Position numbers and translations under genes: made by a program. From Candidatus Gottesmanbacteria bacterium GW2011_GWC1_43_10 (lineage in GTDB: Bacteria; Patescibacteriota; Microgenomatia; UBA10105): DNA of 39,842 bases. The notes under the pieces are model-generated. The model was not told where the DNA came from and did no database searches. It was given only the letters and a program-made list of their open reading frames with translations. The stretch is from assembly GCA_000995415.1 (NCBI GenBank), contig LCEX01000014.1, positions 1 through 39,842 of the forward strand, written 5' to 3'. Numbering within the stretch: the stretch's first letter is position 1; every line of letters begins with the position of its first letter. This document shows positions 27,811 through 34,774 of the stretch, piece after piece.

Positions 27811-28746
27811 CTAACCTGTTTTCCGATCATGGAATTTCCGGTGAATTTCTTTAAGTTGTGGGTTGGTGACGTGGGTATAGATTTGGGTGGTGGAAATATT
27901 TTTGTGCCCCAACATTTCCTGGATAGCGCGGATATCAGCTCCGGCTGACAAAAGATCAGTCGCAAATGTATGGCGCAGTCCATGCGGCGTGATCTTAATC
28001 GGTAATTTAGCCAATCTGACATACTTTTCGACAGCCCGTTCAACACTGCGAGGGGATAGCCGGATACCTTCTTCACCCTGACCCAGACTGACTTTTTTGC
28101 CGCTGTAGCGCACGAACAATGGTTTGTACTTGTCTTGCCGGTAAGCCAAATATTGTTTGATCCATTCCGCTGCCGCTTCAGATATAAATACAACGCGCGC
28201 CCGACCGCCCTTACCGATGATTCCGATCTCCCGGCTCTTAAGGTCGATTTGCCCACGGTTCAGTTTAACCAGTTCTGATACTCTAAGTCCCGTAGAAAAC
28301 AACAGTTCCAAAATTGCCCGGTCGCGTAGTCCTTGAGCTGAAGTCAGGTCAGGTTGGTTAAGAAGTTTAAGCAGTTGTTCGCGGTTTAAAAATTTGAGAC
28401 TTATAGATTCGGCCTTAGCTAGTTCAATTTTATCCGCTGAAATCGTTTTGATGTCTCTTTTTGCTAAAAAGCGTAAAAACGCCCGGAGAGCAATCAAATG
28501 ATAGTTTTGAGTAATTCGTTTAAGTGGTAAACCTTGTCCGTCGGTTAAACGAGTCAAGTACAATCTAAAACGGCGGATGGTATCTGCGTTAATTTTTTGT
28601 GGCGTCTGCGGGGTAGAGGAGGCGGCTTTCAACCACGAGTCAAACCGCAATAAATAATGTTTGTAGTTACGGATAGTTAAAGGAGAAACATTGCGTTCTA
28701 CCTGCAAAAATTCCAAGAAATCAGTGATTAATTGTTCAAGGGACAT
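27811..28746 (-). CDS. Tyrosine recombinase, XerC/XerD-like
   Basis: Site-specific recombinase of 311 residues. N-terminal SAM-like core-binding domain (FLQVERNVSPLTIRNYKHYL), then catalytic R155 (STGLRVSEL), K179 (GIIGKGGRARVV), H255 and R258 (PHGLRHTFAT), H281 (MLGHKNIS) and nucleophile Y290 (TTQIYTHV). All six catalytic residues are present. Length and motifs fit the chromosomal dimer-resolution type; a role as an integrase cannot be excluded. Structured hairpins sit just upstream (28764-28843). Confidence 0.9.
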   Translation of the reverse strand: MSLEQLITDFLEFLQVERNVSPLTIRNYKHYLLRFDSWLKAASSTPQTPQKINADTIRRFRLYLTRLTDGQGLPLKRITQNYHLIALRAFLRFLAKRDIKTISADKIELAKAESISLKFLNREQLLKLLNQPDLTSAQGLRDRAILELLFSTGLRVSELVKLNRGQIDLKSREIGIIGKGGRARVVFISEAAAEWIKQYLAYRQDKYKPLFVRYSGKKVSLGQGEEGIRLSPRSVERAVEKYVRLAKLPIKITPHGLRHTFATDLLSAGADIRAIQEMLGHKNISTTQIYTHVTNPQLKEIHRKFHDRKTG

Positions 28747-28763
28747 AGAAAGTCAATCAAGTT

Positions 28764-28800
28764 CCGTTTTACGATGATGTAAAACAGCGTCGTAAAACGG
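28764..28800. other. Hairpin upstream of the recombinase with two alternative pairings
   Basis: CCGTTTTACGA (28764-28774) pairs perfectly with TCGTAAAACGG (28790-28800). The same left arm can instead pair GTTTTAC (28766-28772) with GTAAAAC (28779-28785), so two folds compete. Confidence 0.5.
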
Positions 28801-28805
28801 ACGGA

Positions 28806-28843
28806 AGATTGTAAGACGTCTCATAGAGACGTCCTTACAATCT
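28806..28843. other. Strong hairpin upstream of the recombinase
   Basis: 17-bp stem, 28806-28822 against 28826-28843, with one bulged base and a 3-nt loop ATA. It lies between the divergent recombinase and TIM-barrel genes. No T-run, so it is not a classic terminator. Confidence 0.55.
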
Positions 28844-28867
28844 CTATTGTGCGATGTCGAGTACTAT

Positions 28868-28896
28868 TTGTCAACCCGCTCAATTCAAGGTAAAAT
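28868..28896 (+). promoter_or_regulatory. Promoter of the TIM-barrel gene, leaderless geometry
   Basis: TTGTCA (28868-28873), 17-nt spacer, TAAAAT (28891-28896). The ATG at 28903 is 6 nt after the -10, so the start of transcription would coincide with the A of the ATG. Confidence 0.65.
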
Positions 28897-28902
28897 AAGA
28901 AA

Positions 28903-29835
28903 ATGAAATTGGGCATCAAAGTCGGATTACGCCCTGAATCCGTAGCTAATCTAGTTGCAACCAAACCTGATTTTTGTGAAATCTGGTTCCATAGCGGCAA
29001 AATAGATCAATACGACGACTTATTCCGCCAAATTAAACGCCTGGGCCCGAAGATAGGACTTCATTTCTGGGGCGCTTTAGCTGACGACACTGAAGCCAAT
29101 TTGAGTTTTCCCGATAGCCTGATTCTTGAAGCATCCAAAAAACTGGTCAAAAAAACTATCGAAACAGCTGCCAGAAACGGCTGTTTTTATGTCAATGTCC
29201 ATCCGGGGGCTTCCAGGCTATCTAGAATCGATTTTGAGGCCGAGCAAGTCTATCCATATGGCAAGCAATTGGAAGTGACGGATTGTCACGAAAGCCTTCA
29301 GGCGTCTCTAACTGAACTGGCCGAATTTGCCAAAAACGTTGGGGTAGAGCTATATATCGAAAGCGTACCGCGACATTTCCTGGGCCATCCTTGGCATGGC
29401 ACCCAAGGCCGACTTAAACCGGTGGTTATTGGCCAGATCCCGGTAACGATCATTGCCCAAATTCTTAAGCAATCAGTTGCCAATTTATATTTTACCAATG
29501 ATTTTGGCCACACTGCCAGCAACTTAGTTACAAACGACCGCACCATCATCAAAGACGGGTTATTTACTACCACTAGAAGTCTGGCGACTTTTACCAAACT
29601 CTTACATGTGAGCTATATCATAGCGCCTTACAACGGGACTGATTATCACGGCTGTTTGTATTATCCGGAAGTAAATTCGTCGACTGCAGTTCCGAACCAT
29701 GATGAAACAAAACAATTACTAAAATTGTTTGTTGATCGGCCTGATGTCGCGGCCCTAGTTGAACCAGAAACAGATCATGTAGGCAATTTTGCCGTTCTAA
29801 AAACTTTAGTGACCGAAGCCCAAAAATCAGCCTGA
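28903..29835 (+). CDS. Xylose isomerase-like TIM-barrel protein
   Basis: 310 residues of the sugar-isomerase/endonuclease IV-like TIM-barrel superfamily. Candidate metal ligands sit on strand ends: H in GLHFWG, H in VNVHPGAS, E in LYIESVP, D and H in FTNDFGHT, H in DYHGCLYY and E in LVEPETDHVG. The substrate is not deducible. It stands alone with its own leaderless-type promoter, followed by the gene-free structured region. Confidence 0.7.
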   Translation: MKLGIKVGLRPESVANLVATKPDFCEIWFHSGKIDQYDDLFRQIKRLGPKIGLHFWGALADDTEANLSFPDSLILEASKKLVKKTIETAARNGCFYVNVHPGASRLSRIDFEAEQVYPYGKQLEVTDCHESLQASLTELAEFAKNVGVELYIESVPRHFLGHPWHGTQGRLKPVVIGQIPVTIIAQILKQSVANLYFTNDFGHTASNLVTNDRTIIKDGLFTTTRSLATFTKLLHVSYIIAPYNGTDYHGCLYYPEVNSSTAVPNHDETKQLLKLFVDRPDVAALVEPETDHVGNFAVLKTLVTEAQKSA

Positions 29836-30365
29836 ACTGTAAGCCTCTACAATGCCCCAGGAAGGCCAAAAATCACTCAAGGCATATGTTTATACCTCCT
29901 GAGATAATCAACTGGGGTAGCCGGTATAAATTTAACCAACTTTTTGCCGGTGCCAATATTTTGGCCGGAAATTTTTGAAAGCCGTGATTCCGGGGATCAT
30001 CAACCCCAAACAAGATCAGAAATAATCGAGGAGTTAATTCTTTCTACCATGATCTAAAAAGGGGAAAGATGCAAATAAAACCACTTCTCCGGAGTTTAGC
30101 CTCAATCGACGTCGCAAAAGTATCATTGTGCGACATCATGGCTACAGCTCCAGTACCCACGGTTTACGGCAAATTCGCTAGACATTTCAATATCAGAAGT
30201 TGGTATATATCGGTGACTTGCTAGAGAAGCAAAGCCAACTCTCTTGTTTCCTCCTGCTAGGGATAGATGTACGCACTCTCTATCTCCGGAAACCAAGTCA
30301 CGATAAAATGTCGGATCAGTCTAGGAAGGAGCTTTCGGTTTTCTTCGGTCTTGCAAGCGTTTAGA

Positions 30366-30696
30366 TTTAGAGCATATTGATGCGCTGTTTGTTGATTTTT
30401 GAAGCTAAATAATTGCATGCCATATATTATGTTCTACATCAATTTAGAGCATAGAGGCAGCTCAAACTTTCTCTTTTGAGGCTGTGGATCCCCAAATTCC
30501 CGCATTTAGCTTCACTTTGAGGCTAGAATACACATACATAGGCTGGTGCCGTGCTGGAAGCAGAGTGGGTTTAGAGCATAATAGCGCTCCGAAATATCAT
30601 TTTTGAGGCTGCGAAAAATGACAAATTATTTTAAAGATAATTTTGTTTCGGATGATTTTTGGCTTTGTTACGCTCCAAATACCGATTTTTGAAGCT
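30366..30696 (+). repeat. Diverged 41-nt repeat units ending in TTTTGARGCT
   Basis: Units 30366-30406, 30443-30483 and 30570-30610 all start TTTAGAGCAT, have 20 variable bases, then an 11-nt TTTTTGARGCT-like end. Two further copies of the end motif finish at 30524 and 30696. End-to-end distances are 77, 41, 86 and 86 nt. Most units can fold on themselves through GAGC/GCTC-type pairs. Confidence 0.6.
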
Positions 30697-30961
30697 GTGA
30701 ATTAGAGAAAAATAACGATCAGTTAAAGTTTGGAGCGTAGTAATGACCCAAACCACAACTTTTGTGCGTAAATAATGTGTTCAATCTCCTAGAGAAGATG
30801 TTTTATACTTCCACTCCTTTGGTCAAAGTCTTAGGGCGAAGTCAACCGTGAAATATCCCATAGTTTTTCGTGAAAACTTATCCACTTCCAGCAGGCTCAC
30901 TATAGGCCTAAATAGATCGAACTGTATCACCACTTCCCTCTTCTCCACCTGTTAAACAAAA

Positions 30962-31066
30962 AATTATCCAATTATCCAATTCTCAAATTATCCAATTTCA
31001 AATAAAAAATTGGTAACTAATTATTGGATAATTGGTATTTATTGGAAATTGGATAATTGGATAATT
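30962..31066. repeat. 105-bp palindromic repeat built from ATTATCCAAT words
   Basis: Perfect 20-bp inverted ends (30962-30981 and 31047-31066) plus an inner 11-bp stem (30986-30996, 31023-31033). A 39-bp stretch of it (31020-31058) recurs exactly inside tgt at 35039-35077. It abuts the stop codon of the membrane-protein gene at 31068. Confidence 0.8.
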
Positions 31067-31067
31067 C

Positions 31068-31898
31068 TTACTGTATTCCCACTCCCCACTTGGTCGTAAA
31101 TAAGACGAGTAAAAAAACCAAAACAAATACGAGTAAGTATTCGCGTGTGGTTTTGGGAAATAACCTTTCCACCAAATATTGCTGCATCATCCCTACCAGA
31201 CAGTAAAAGACAGTGGTCAAAAAAAGGGCTTCGATCGTCACCCTGATCGGCCAAAAAGAAAAAACCAATACCAACTCGCTCATCACTAAAGTCACGCAAA
31301 CACTTCCCCACCAGGTTTTGCCGGTGATATTTTCCGTAAGCTCCATCGTCCATAGTGCCTGAATCGAGAGCGGAAATATGATCAAGCCAATAAGTAGTAC
31401 ATTAAGGTAATAAATAAGATGCAGCGATAAAACCGTATCCACCAAGAAAAAGGTCGTCAAAATCGACAGCAAAAACCCCACGCTGTGGGCAGCACGCAGC
31501 AACTGAATATTGCGTTCTGCAGCCACGTTATAAATATTTTCCGTGAGAAAAATCGCGTACATCCCCAAAGCATAAAGAAAAGCTATCGGCAGTCTGGTCA
31601 ACCACCGGGTAGGAAGTAAAAAATAAAAGACGAAAACAGCCGCGGTGTAGAATGCCGGTAACGTCAGCAACGTCAAATATTCCCAACCTTTGACATCCGG
31701 TTGCAAAACGACCAATGACAAAACATACGCCATTGTCGCCATAAGCAGTAGTAGGTCAAGCCGTAAGCCTCCGGAAAAAAACTGGGTAGCCATCAGACTA
31801 AAAGTCAGGATAAGTGTGGCTGCCACAAATTTCTGCCGTTTGGAAAAATTTAGTCGTTCCCGTAAATTTTGTAATAATTTGATACTTCGTCTGTTCAT
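31068..31898 (-). CDS. Hypothetical polytopic membrane protein
   Basis: 276 residues with about eight hydrophobic helices and a basic N-terminus (MNRRSIKLLQNLRERLNFSKRQK). Motif-like segments are YALGMYAIFLTENIYNVAAERNIQLLRAAHSVGF and TTREYLLVF. It may belong to a family conserved in Microgenomates (possibly DUF5656, recalled and not checked). Its start overlaps the yebC stop by 4 bp (ATGA), so it is translated together with yebC. Confidence 0.7.
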   Translation of the reverse strand: MNRRSIKLLQNLRERLNFSKRQKFVAATLILTFSLMATQFFSGGLRLDLLLLMATMAYVLSLVVLQPDVKGWEYLTLLTLPAFYTAAVFVFYFLLPTRWLTRLPIAFLYALGMYAIFLTENIYNVAAERNIQLLRAAHSVGFLLSILTTFFLVDTVLSLHLIYYLNVLLIGLIIFPLSIQALWTMELTENITGKTWWGSVCVTLVMSELVLVFSFWPIRVTIEALFLTTVFYCLVGMMQQYLVERLFPKTTREYLLVFVLVFLLVLFTTKWGVGIQ

Positions 31899-32632
31899 AG
31901 ATTTCCCGGAACTTGCGCATTGGTATAGACCTTGTGAATATCATCCAGATCTTCCAAAGCCCCGAGCAAAGCCCTGATTTTTTGGATATTTCCTACATCA
32001 GTGATGGACAAAGTCGTGGTGGGTTTAAAAATCAATTCAAAAGATTTGATCGGCAAATTTTTGGCTATAAGTTGCTGTCTTATCTTATATACATCTTGGG
32101 CTTGAGTGTAAATCGTAAAACCCTGATCCGTCTCCACCAGGTCTCTAACTGGCAAATCCAAAATTTGCTCTAGGAGTTGATCATAGCTGAGACTCGTCGG
32201 ACCCAAGATGATTTCACCGACTTGGTTAAACATGTAGTTCACACTCCCCATGCTACCCAATCGACCGCCATGTGTCTCTAGGGTATTTTTGACTGCTTGG
32301 GAAGTCCGCTGACGGTTATCAGTCACGCCTTCAATAAGCAAAGCTGTGTCGGATGGCCCAAAACCTTCATAAACTACTTCGGTCAACCCTATACCTTCGG
32401 TTTTCCCCAGGGCCCGGGAGATCGCCCGTTCGATATTGGCCTTGGGCATATTGGCAGCGCGGGCTTTTTCGATAAGTAGCCGCAGGTGGAAATTGGCTTC
32501 GGGATCAGCTTCACCTCCACTGCGCACTGCGATCGTGATGGCATTAGCCAGTTTTGTAAATACCTGGCCACGGGCGGCGTCGGTAGCTTGTTTTTGGTGT
32601 TTGATGGTCGACCACTTTGAATGACCCGACAT
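31895..32632 (-). CDS. yebC: YebC/TACO1-family translation or transcription factor
   Basis: 245 residues, the usual family size. N-terminal signature MSGHSKWSTIKHQKQATDAARGQ, then KANIERAISRALG, YEGFGP, and NRQRTSQAVKNTLETHGG. Family members were described as DNA-binding regulators and more recently as ribosome-associated factors that ease translation of difficult motifs. Transcribed from a leaderless-type promoter and translationally coupled to the membrane protein downstream. Confidence 0.95.
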   Translation of the reverse strand: MSGHSKWSTIKHQKQATDAARGQVFTKLANAITIAVRSGGEADPEANFHLRLLIEKARAANMPKANIERAISRALGKTEGIGLTEVVYEGFGPSDTALLIEGVTDNRQRTSQAVKNTLETHGGRLGSMGSVNYMFNQVGEIILGPTSLSYDQLLEQILDLPVRDLVETDQGFTIYTQAQDVYKIRQQLIAKNLPIKSFELIFKPTTTLSITDVGNIQKIRALLGALEDLDDIHKVYTNAQVPGNL

Positions 32633-32640
32633 AACTTTAG

Positions 32641-32669
32641 ATTATACACGTTCGGCCAAGACAGGTAAA
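32641..32669 (-). promoter_or_regulatory. Promoter of yebC, leaderless geometry
   Basis: On the minus strand TTTACC (32669-32664), 17-nt spacer, perfect TATAAT (32646-32641), then 8 nt to the ATG at 32632. The mRNA would start one or two bases before the ATG. Confidence 0.6.
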
Positions 32670-32682
32670 ATCACCAAAGGCA

Positions 32683-32710
32683 TTGACTTTTGGGCAAAAC
32701 CCTTTATATT
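32683..32710 (+). promoter_or_regulatory. Promoter of the TPR-protein gene
   Basis: TTGACT (32683-32688), 16-nt spacer, TATATT (32705-32710). It gives a leader of about 40 nt to the ATG at 32759, and forms a divergent promoter pair with yebC. Confidence 0.55.
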
Positions 32711-32758
32711 GTTAGCACTATAGACGTCCATATTTTTACGCACTCTTAAAAGACAAAA

Positions 32759-33463
32759 ATGGATCAACCTCTCACTGCCCAAGCTATCAAATGCGCCCTC
32801 TGCCAGAATTGGAAAGAGGCCATCCGTTTAAACCTCGAATTGTTGCGACAAAACGAGGAAAACATTGAAGCCTTAAACCGCCTGGCTTATGCGTATCTTA
32901 AAACCGGCAACCTACCCTCTTCCAAAAGCACCTATAAAAAAGTCCTCAAAATCAATAAATACAATCCCATTGCTATAAAAAACCTCAAATGGCTAAGTAA
33001 CCTCACTAAACACGACATCCATCAAGATCCCTCGGTCTCGCCTACCCCGACTATTTTCCTTGAGGAACCGGGCAAAACTAAAATAGTCATCCTGATCGAC
33101 CCGGCAGCAGCCCGAGTACTTTGCAATATTGCCAGTGCCCAAAAAGTTTATCTGGTGCTCAAAAAGCACCGCATCGAAGTGCGTGATGGCCAGGACGTAT
33201 ATATCGGGGCTTTACCGGATGATCTGTCACACCGGCTGACCCGGTTTATCAATACTGGCAATACTTATGAGGCTTATATCAAAAACGTAGAACGCAACAA
33301 TGTCTCGGTTTTTATTCGCGAAATGAAGCGGGGCAAAAAATTTGGTCATCTGCCCTCTTTTTCAGTTTACAACAATCTGACTTCGCGCACCAATTCTTTC
33401 TCAAGTGACCGGGAAGATCCGGAAGTACCCAAAGGCGACGAGACCGAAACTGCGGAAACTTAG
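32759..33463 (+). CDS. TPR-domain protein with a C-terminal HIRAN-like segment
   Basis: 234 residues. The first about 80 form two or three TPR units (NWKEAIRLNLELLRQNEENIEALNRLAYAYLKTGNLPSSKSTYKKVLKINKYNPIA, with the usual A/Y/G positions, shown here as a motif span). After a Pro-rich linker, residues about 115-200 read as a small beta-rich domain (DVYIGALPDDLSHRL ... VFIREMKR) that recalls HIRAN domains, a weak inference. The C-terminus is acidic and disordered. Its TAG stop overlaps the first base of the palindromic element 33463-33624. Confidence 0.65.
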   Translation: MDQPLTAQAIKCALCQNWKEAIRLNLELLRQNEENIEALNRLAYAYLKTGNLPSSKSTYKKVLKINKYNPIAIKNLKWLSNLTKHDIHQDPSVSPTPTIFLEEPGKTKIVILIDPAAARVLCNIASAQKVYLVLKKHRIEVRDGQDVYIGALPDDLSHRLTRFINTGNTYEAYIKNVERNNVSVFIREMKRGKKFGHLPSFSVYNNLTSRTNSFSSDREDPEVPKGDETETAET

Positions 33464-33624
33464 GGCGCGTACCAAAATAACGTTTATAAAATCACGCTGG
33501 ATATTTGGATGAGATTCTAGGCGCTGGTGAGCGATAGTATACGATGTATACTTGAGCGCATCAGCAACGACGAATCTCGCCAAATAAACGCGGCAGTTTG
33601 TGAAGGTGATTTTGGTACGTGCCC
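33463..33624. mobile_element. 162-bp nested palindromic element between convergent genes
   Basis: 16-bp terminal inverted repeats (33463-33478, 33609-33624) with a single G-U mismatch. An inner stem ATTTGGxxGAGATTC / GAATCTCGCCAAAT and a core AGTATAC-GAT-GTATACT hairpin follow. It occupies exactly the space between the stop codons of the TPR gene and the LytR_C-like gene. Architecture resembles 27562-27728, but the sequence differs. Confidence 0.65.
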
Positions 33625-34602
33625 CTAATCAGCCAAAACTGACACGCGCCACCTTTGCCCAAATGTATCCCCTAGTTTTACTGTCATGTCGACGCCGCTA
33701 TTTTCAGCTGTTGCTACAAGTTCGCATTTAAATGCTCGCATCAGATATTGGACCAGTTTTTTCTGGGTTAATTCTGGTTTCACCTCCAAGCGGCAATTTG
33801 CCATCCTGTCAATCCCATTTCCAATAGTGATCACTTTTCCGCCAAAATTGGTCACAAAACGGGCAAATTTTTGTCCCACATTGGGAATATCGGTATGATT
33901 CTGAATCACCACACTCAAACCGTCCCTACGGACATCTATGTCTTCAAATTTTTGTTCCAAAAACCTAAGTAAGCTTTCGTGGTTCACTTTTTGGATCTGA
34001 GTCCCGTCCGGCAAAATCGCATCCGCATACAAGCTGGGGTAGGTTTCACTCAAAAGTAATTTAAATTTGTCCGGCCGCGAAAAACGTAGTTTAAAATAAA
34101 TCCAGGCCCAGTCAAGATGATTTATGTTGGACTTAAAATTCGCGGGTTTTAAGGGTGACGCCAAAAACTGATCGAGTTTTTGCCGTAAATTGTCTGTTTG
34201 TGTCAAATTGCCTACTTCCGTTTTGGCTAACCAACCATCAATGCGCACACCCAGCATATCTTCGATGGTGGTGACAAAAAGCTCTGGGTTTTTTTCAATC
34301 TCTCCCAGACGCCAAACGCTACTTAATTTATATGCTCCGTAACCAAACGGCACATCGGTAAAGGCATTTTCCGGTAAAGTGATGATGAGTATTTGGTCCT
34401 CCACGGCTTTGGGTAAAGACACTACCACTATCGGATTTGTATTTAATACCAAATTGGTCCTCCAGGGACTGCGGAAAAAAACCGAGGTTTGATAGAGTTG
34501 CCAGAGCCCAATTCCAACTAGCATTATCCCGCCCAAAACCCACCACCGGAATATGGCGAAAACAGGTCGGGAATTAACGTGGCGGGCAGGCTTTTGTCTC
34601 AT
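33625..34602 (-). CDS. Membrane-anchored LCP-like / LytR C-terminal domain protein
   Basis: 325 residues. One N-terminal membrane helix (about residues 19-41) after a basic tail. The middle part (GYGAYKLSSVWRLGEIEKNPELF..TIEDMLGVRIDGWLA) resembles LytR-CpsA-Psr proteins, which attach glycopolymers to the wall, but catalytic arginines are not evident. Residues about 235-320 fit the LytR_C fold (VVIQNHTDIPNVGQKFARFV..GGKVI). It may be a degenerate LCP protein or a wall-associated scaffold. The small 48-residue gene and tgt lie upstream on the same strand. Confidence 0.6.
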   Translation of the reverse strand: MRQKPARHVNSRPVFAIFRWWVLGGIMLVGIGLWQLYQTSVFFRSPWRTNLVLNTNPIVVVSLPKAVEDQILIITLPENAFTDVPFGYGAYKLSSVWRLGEIEKNPELFVTTIEDMLGVRIDGWLAKTEVGNLTQTDNLRQKLDQFLASPLKPANFKSNINHLDWAWIYFKLRFSRPDKFKLLLSETYPSLYADAILPDGTQIQKVNHESLLRFLEQKFEDIDVRRDGLSVVIQNHTDIPNVGQKFARFVTNFGGKVITIGNGIDRMANCRLEVKPELTQKKLVQYLMRAFKCELVATAENSGVDMTVKLGDTFGQRWRVSVLAD

Positions 34603-34613
34603 GTTTAGGTCGC

Positions 34614-34760
34614 TTACCAGGATTTCTTTTTGCCTTTACCGACAATCTCCACTTGCGGCAAAGTAAAACCGGTGCTACCAGTTAGTTGTTGAGCTTTTTT
34701 AGCTAAGGTCTCTTTTTTGGCTTTTTTCTTTTCACCTTTATAAAATCCACCAAAACTCAT
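34614..34760 (-). CDS. Small basic protein of 48 residues
   Basis: Starts MSFGGFYKGEKKKAKKE and ends GKGKKKSW; lysine-rich with a short central QLTGSTGFTLPQVEIV segment. The AGGAGGTG site (34767-34774) lies 6 nt before the ATG, among the best ribosome sites here, and the gene is packed between tgt (14-bp gap) and the LytR_C-like gene (11-bp gap). The strong ribosome site and tight spacing support a real gene. The basic character suggests RNA or ribosome binding (inference). Confidence 0.7.
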   Translation of the reverse strand: MSFGGFYKGEKKKAKKETLAKKAQQLTGSTGFTLPQVEIVGKGKKKSW

Positions 34761-34774
34761 ACAAGTCACCTCCT

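Larger units (their letters stand above)
29836..31067. other. Gene-free 1.2-kb region rich in stem-loops; candidate large structured RNA
   Basis: No ORF of 60 codons or more and no recognised RNA family. Many perfect stems are visible: TTTATACC/GGTATAAA (29889-29896, 29923-29930), AGATCA/TGATCT (30014, 30050), an 8-bp stem 30213-30220/30294-30301 enclosing AGAGA/TCTCT and GATAGA/TCTATC hairpins, a three-way junction at 30589-30651, and TACGCTCCAAA/TTTGGAGCGTA (30669-30679, 30729-30739). A diverged 41-nt motif recurs between 30366 and 30696. The last 100 bp are a separate palindromic repeat. Strand and limits are uncertain. It is flanked by convergent genes. Confidence 0.4.

Noticed and set aside
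30213-30301. tRNA-like fold of about 89 nt with an 8-bp closing stem
   Set aside because: No T-arm (GTTCRANNC), no recognisable anticodon arm and no D-loop consensus; it is better described as one branch of the structured region.
30366-30696. CRISPR array
   Set aside because: The repeated units are strongly diverged, unevenly spaced (77, 41, 86, 86) and have no uniform spacers; there are no cas genes in the window.
29836-30960. Group I or group II intron, RNase P RNA or tmRNA
   Set aside because: None of the conserved core sequences I know for these RNAs was found, and there is no intron-encoded protein.
30888-31066. Cluster of TTATCCA words resembling DnaA boxes, suggesting an origin
   Set aside because: Only one word (TTATCCACT) is close to a DnaA box; the others are TTATCCAAT units of a dispersed palindromic repeat that also occurs inside tgt. 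No dnaA or dnaN is nearby.
33401-33583. Minus-strand ORF of 60 codons
   Set aside because: It lies across the nested palindromic element and the end of the TPR gene; no ribosome site and no family features.
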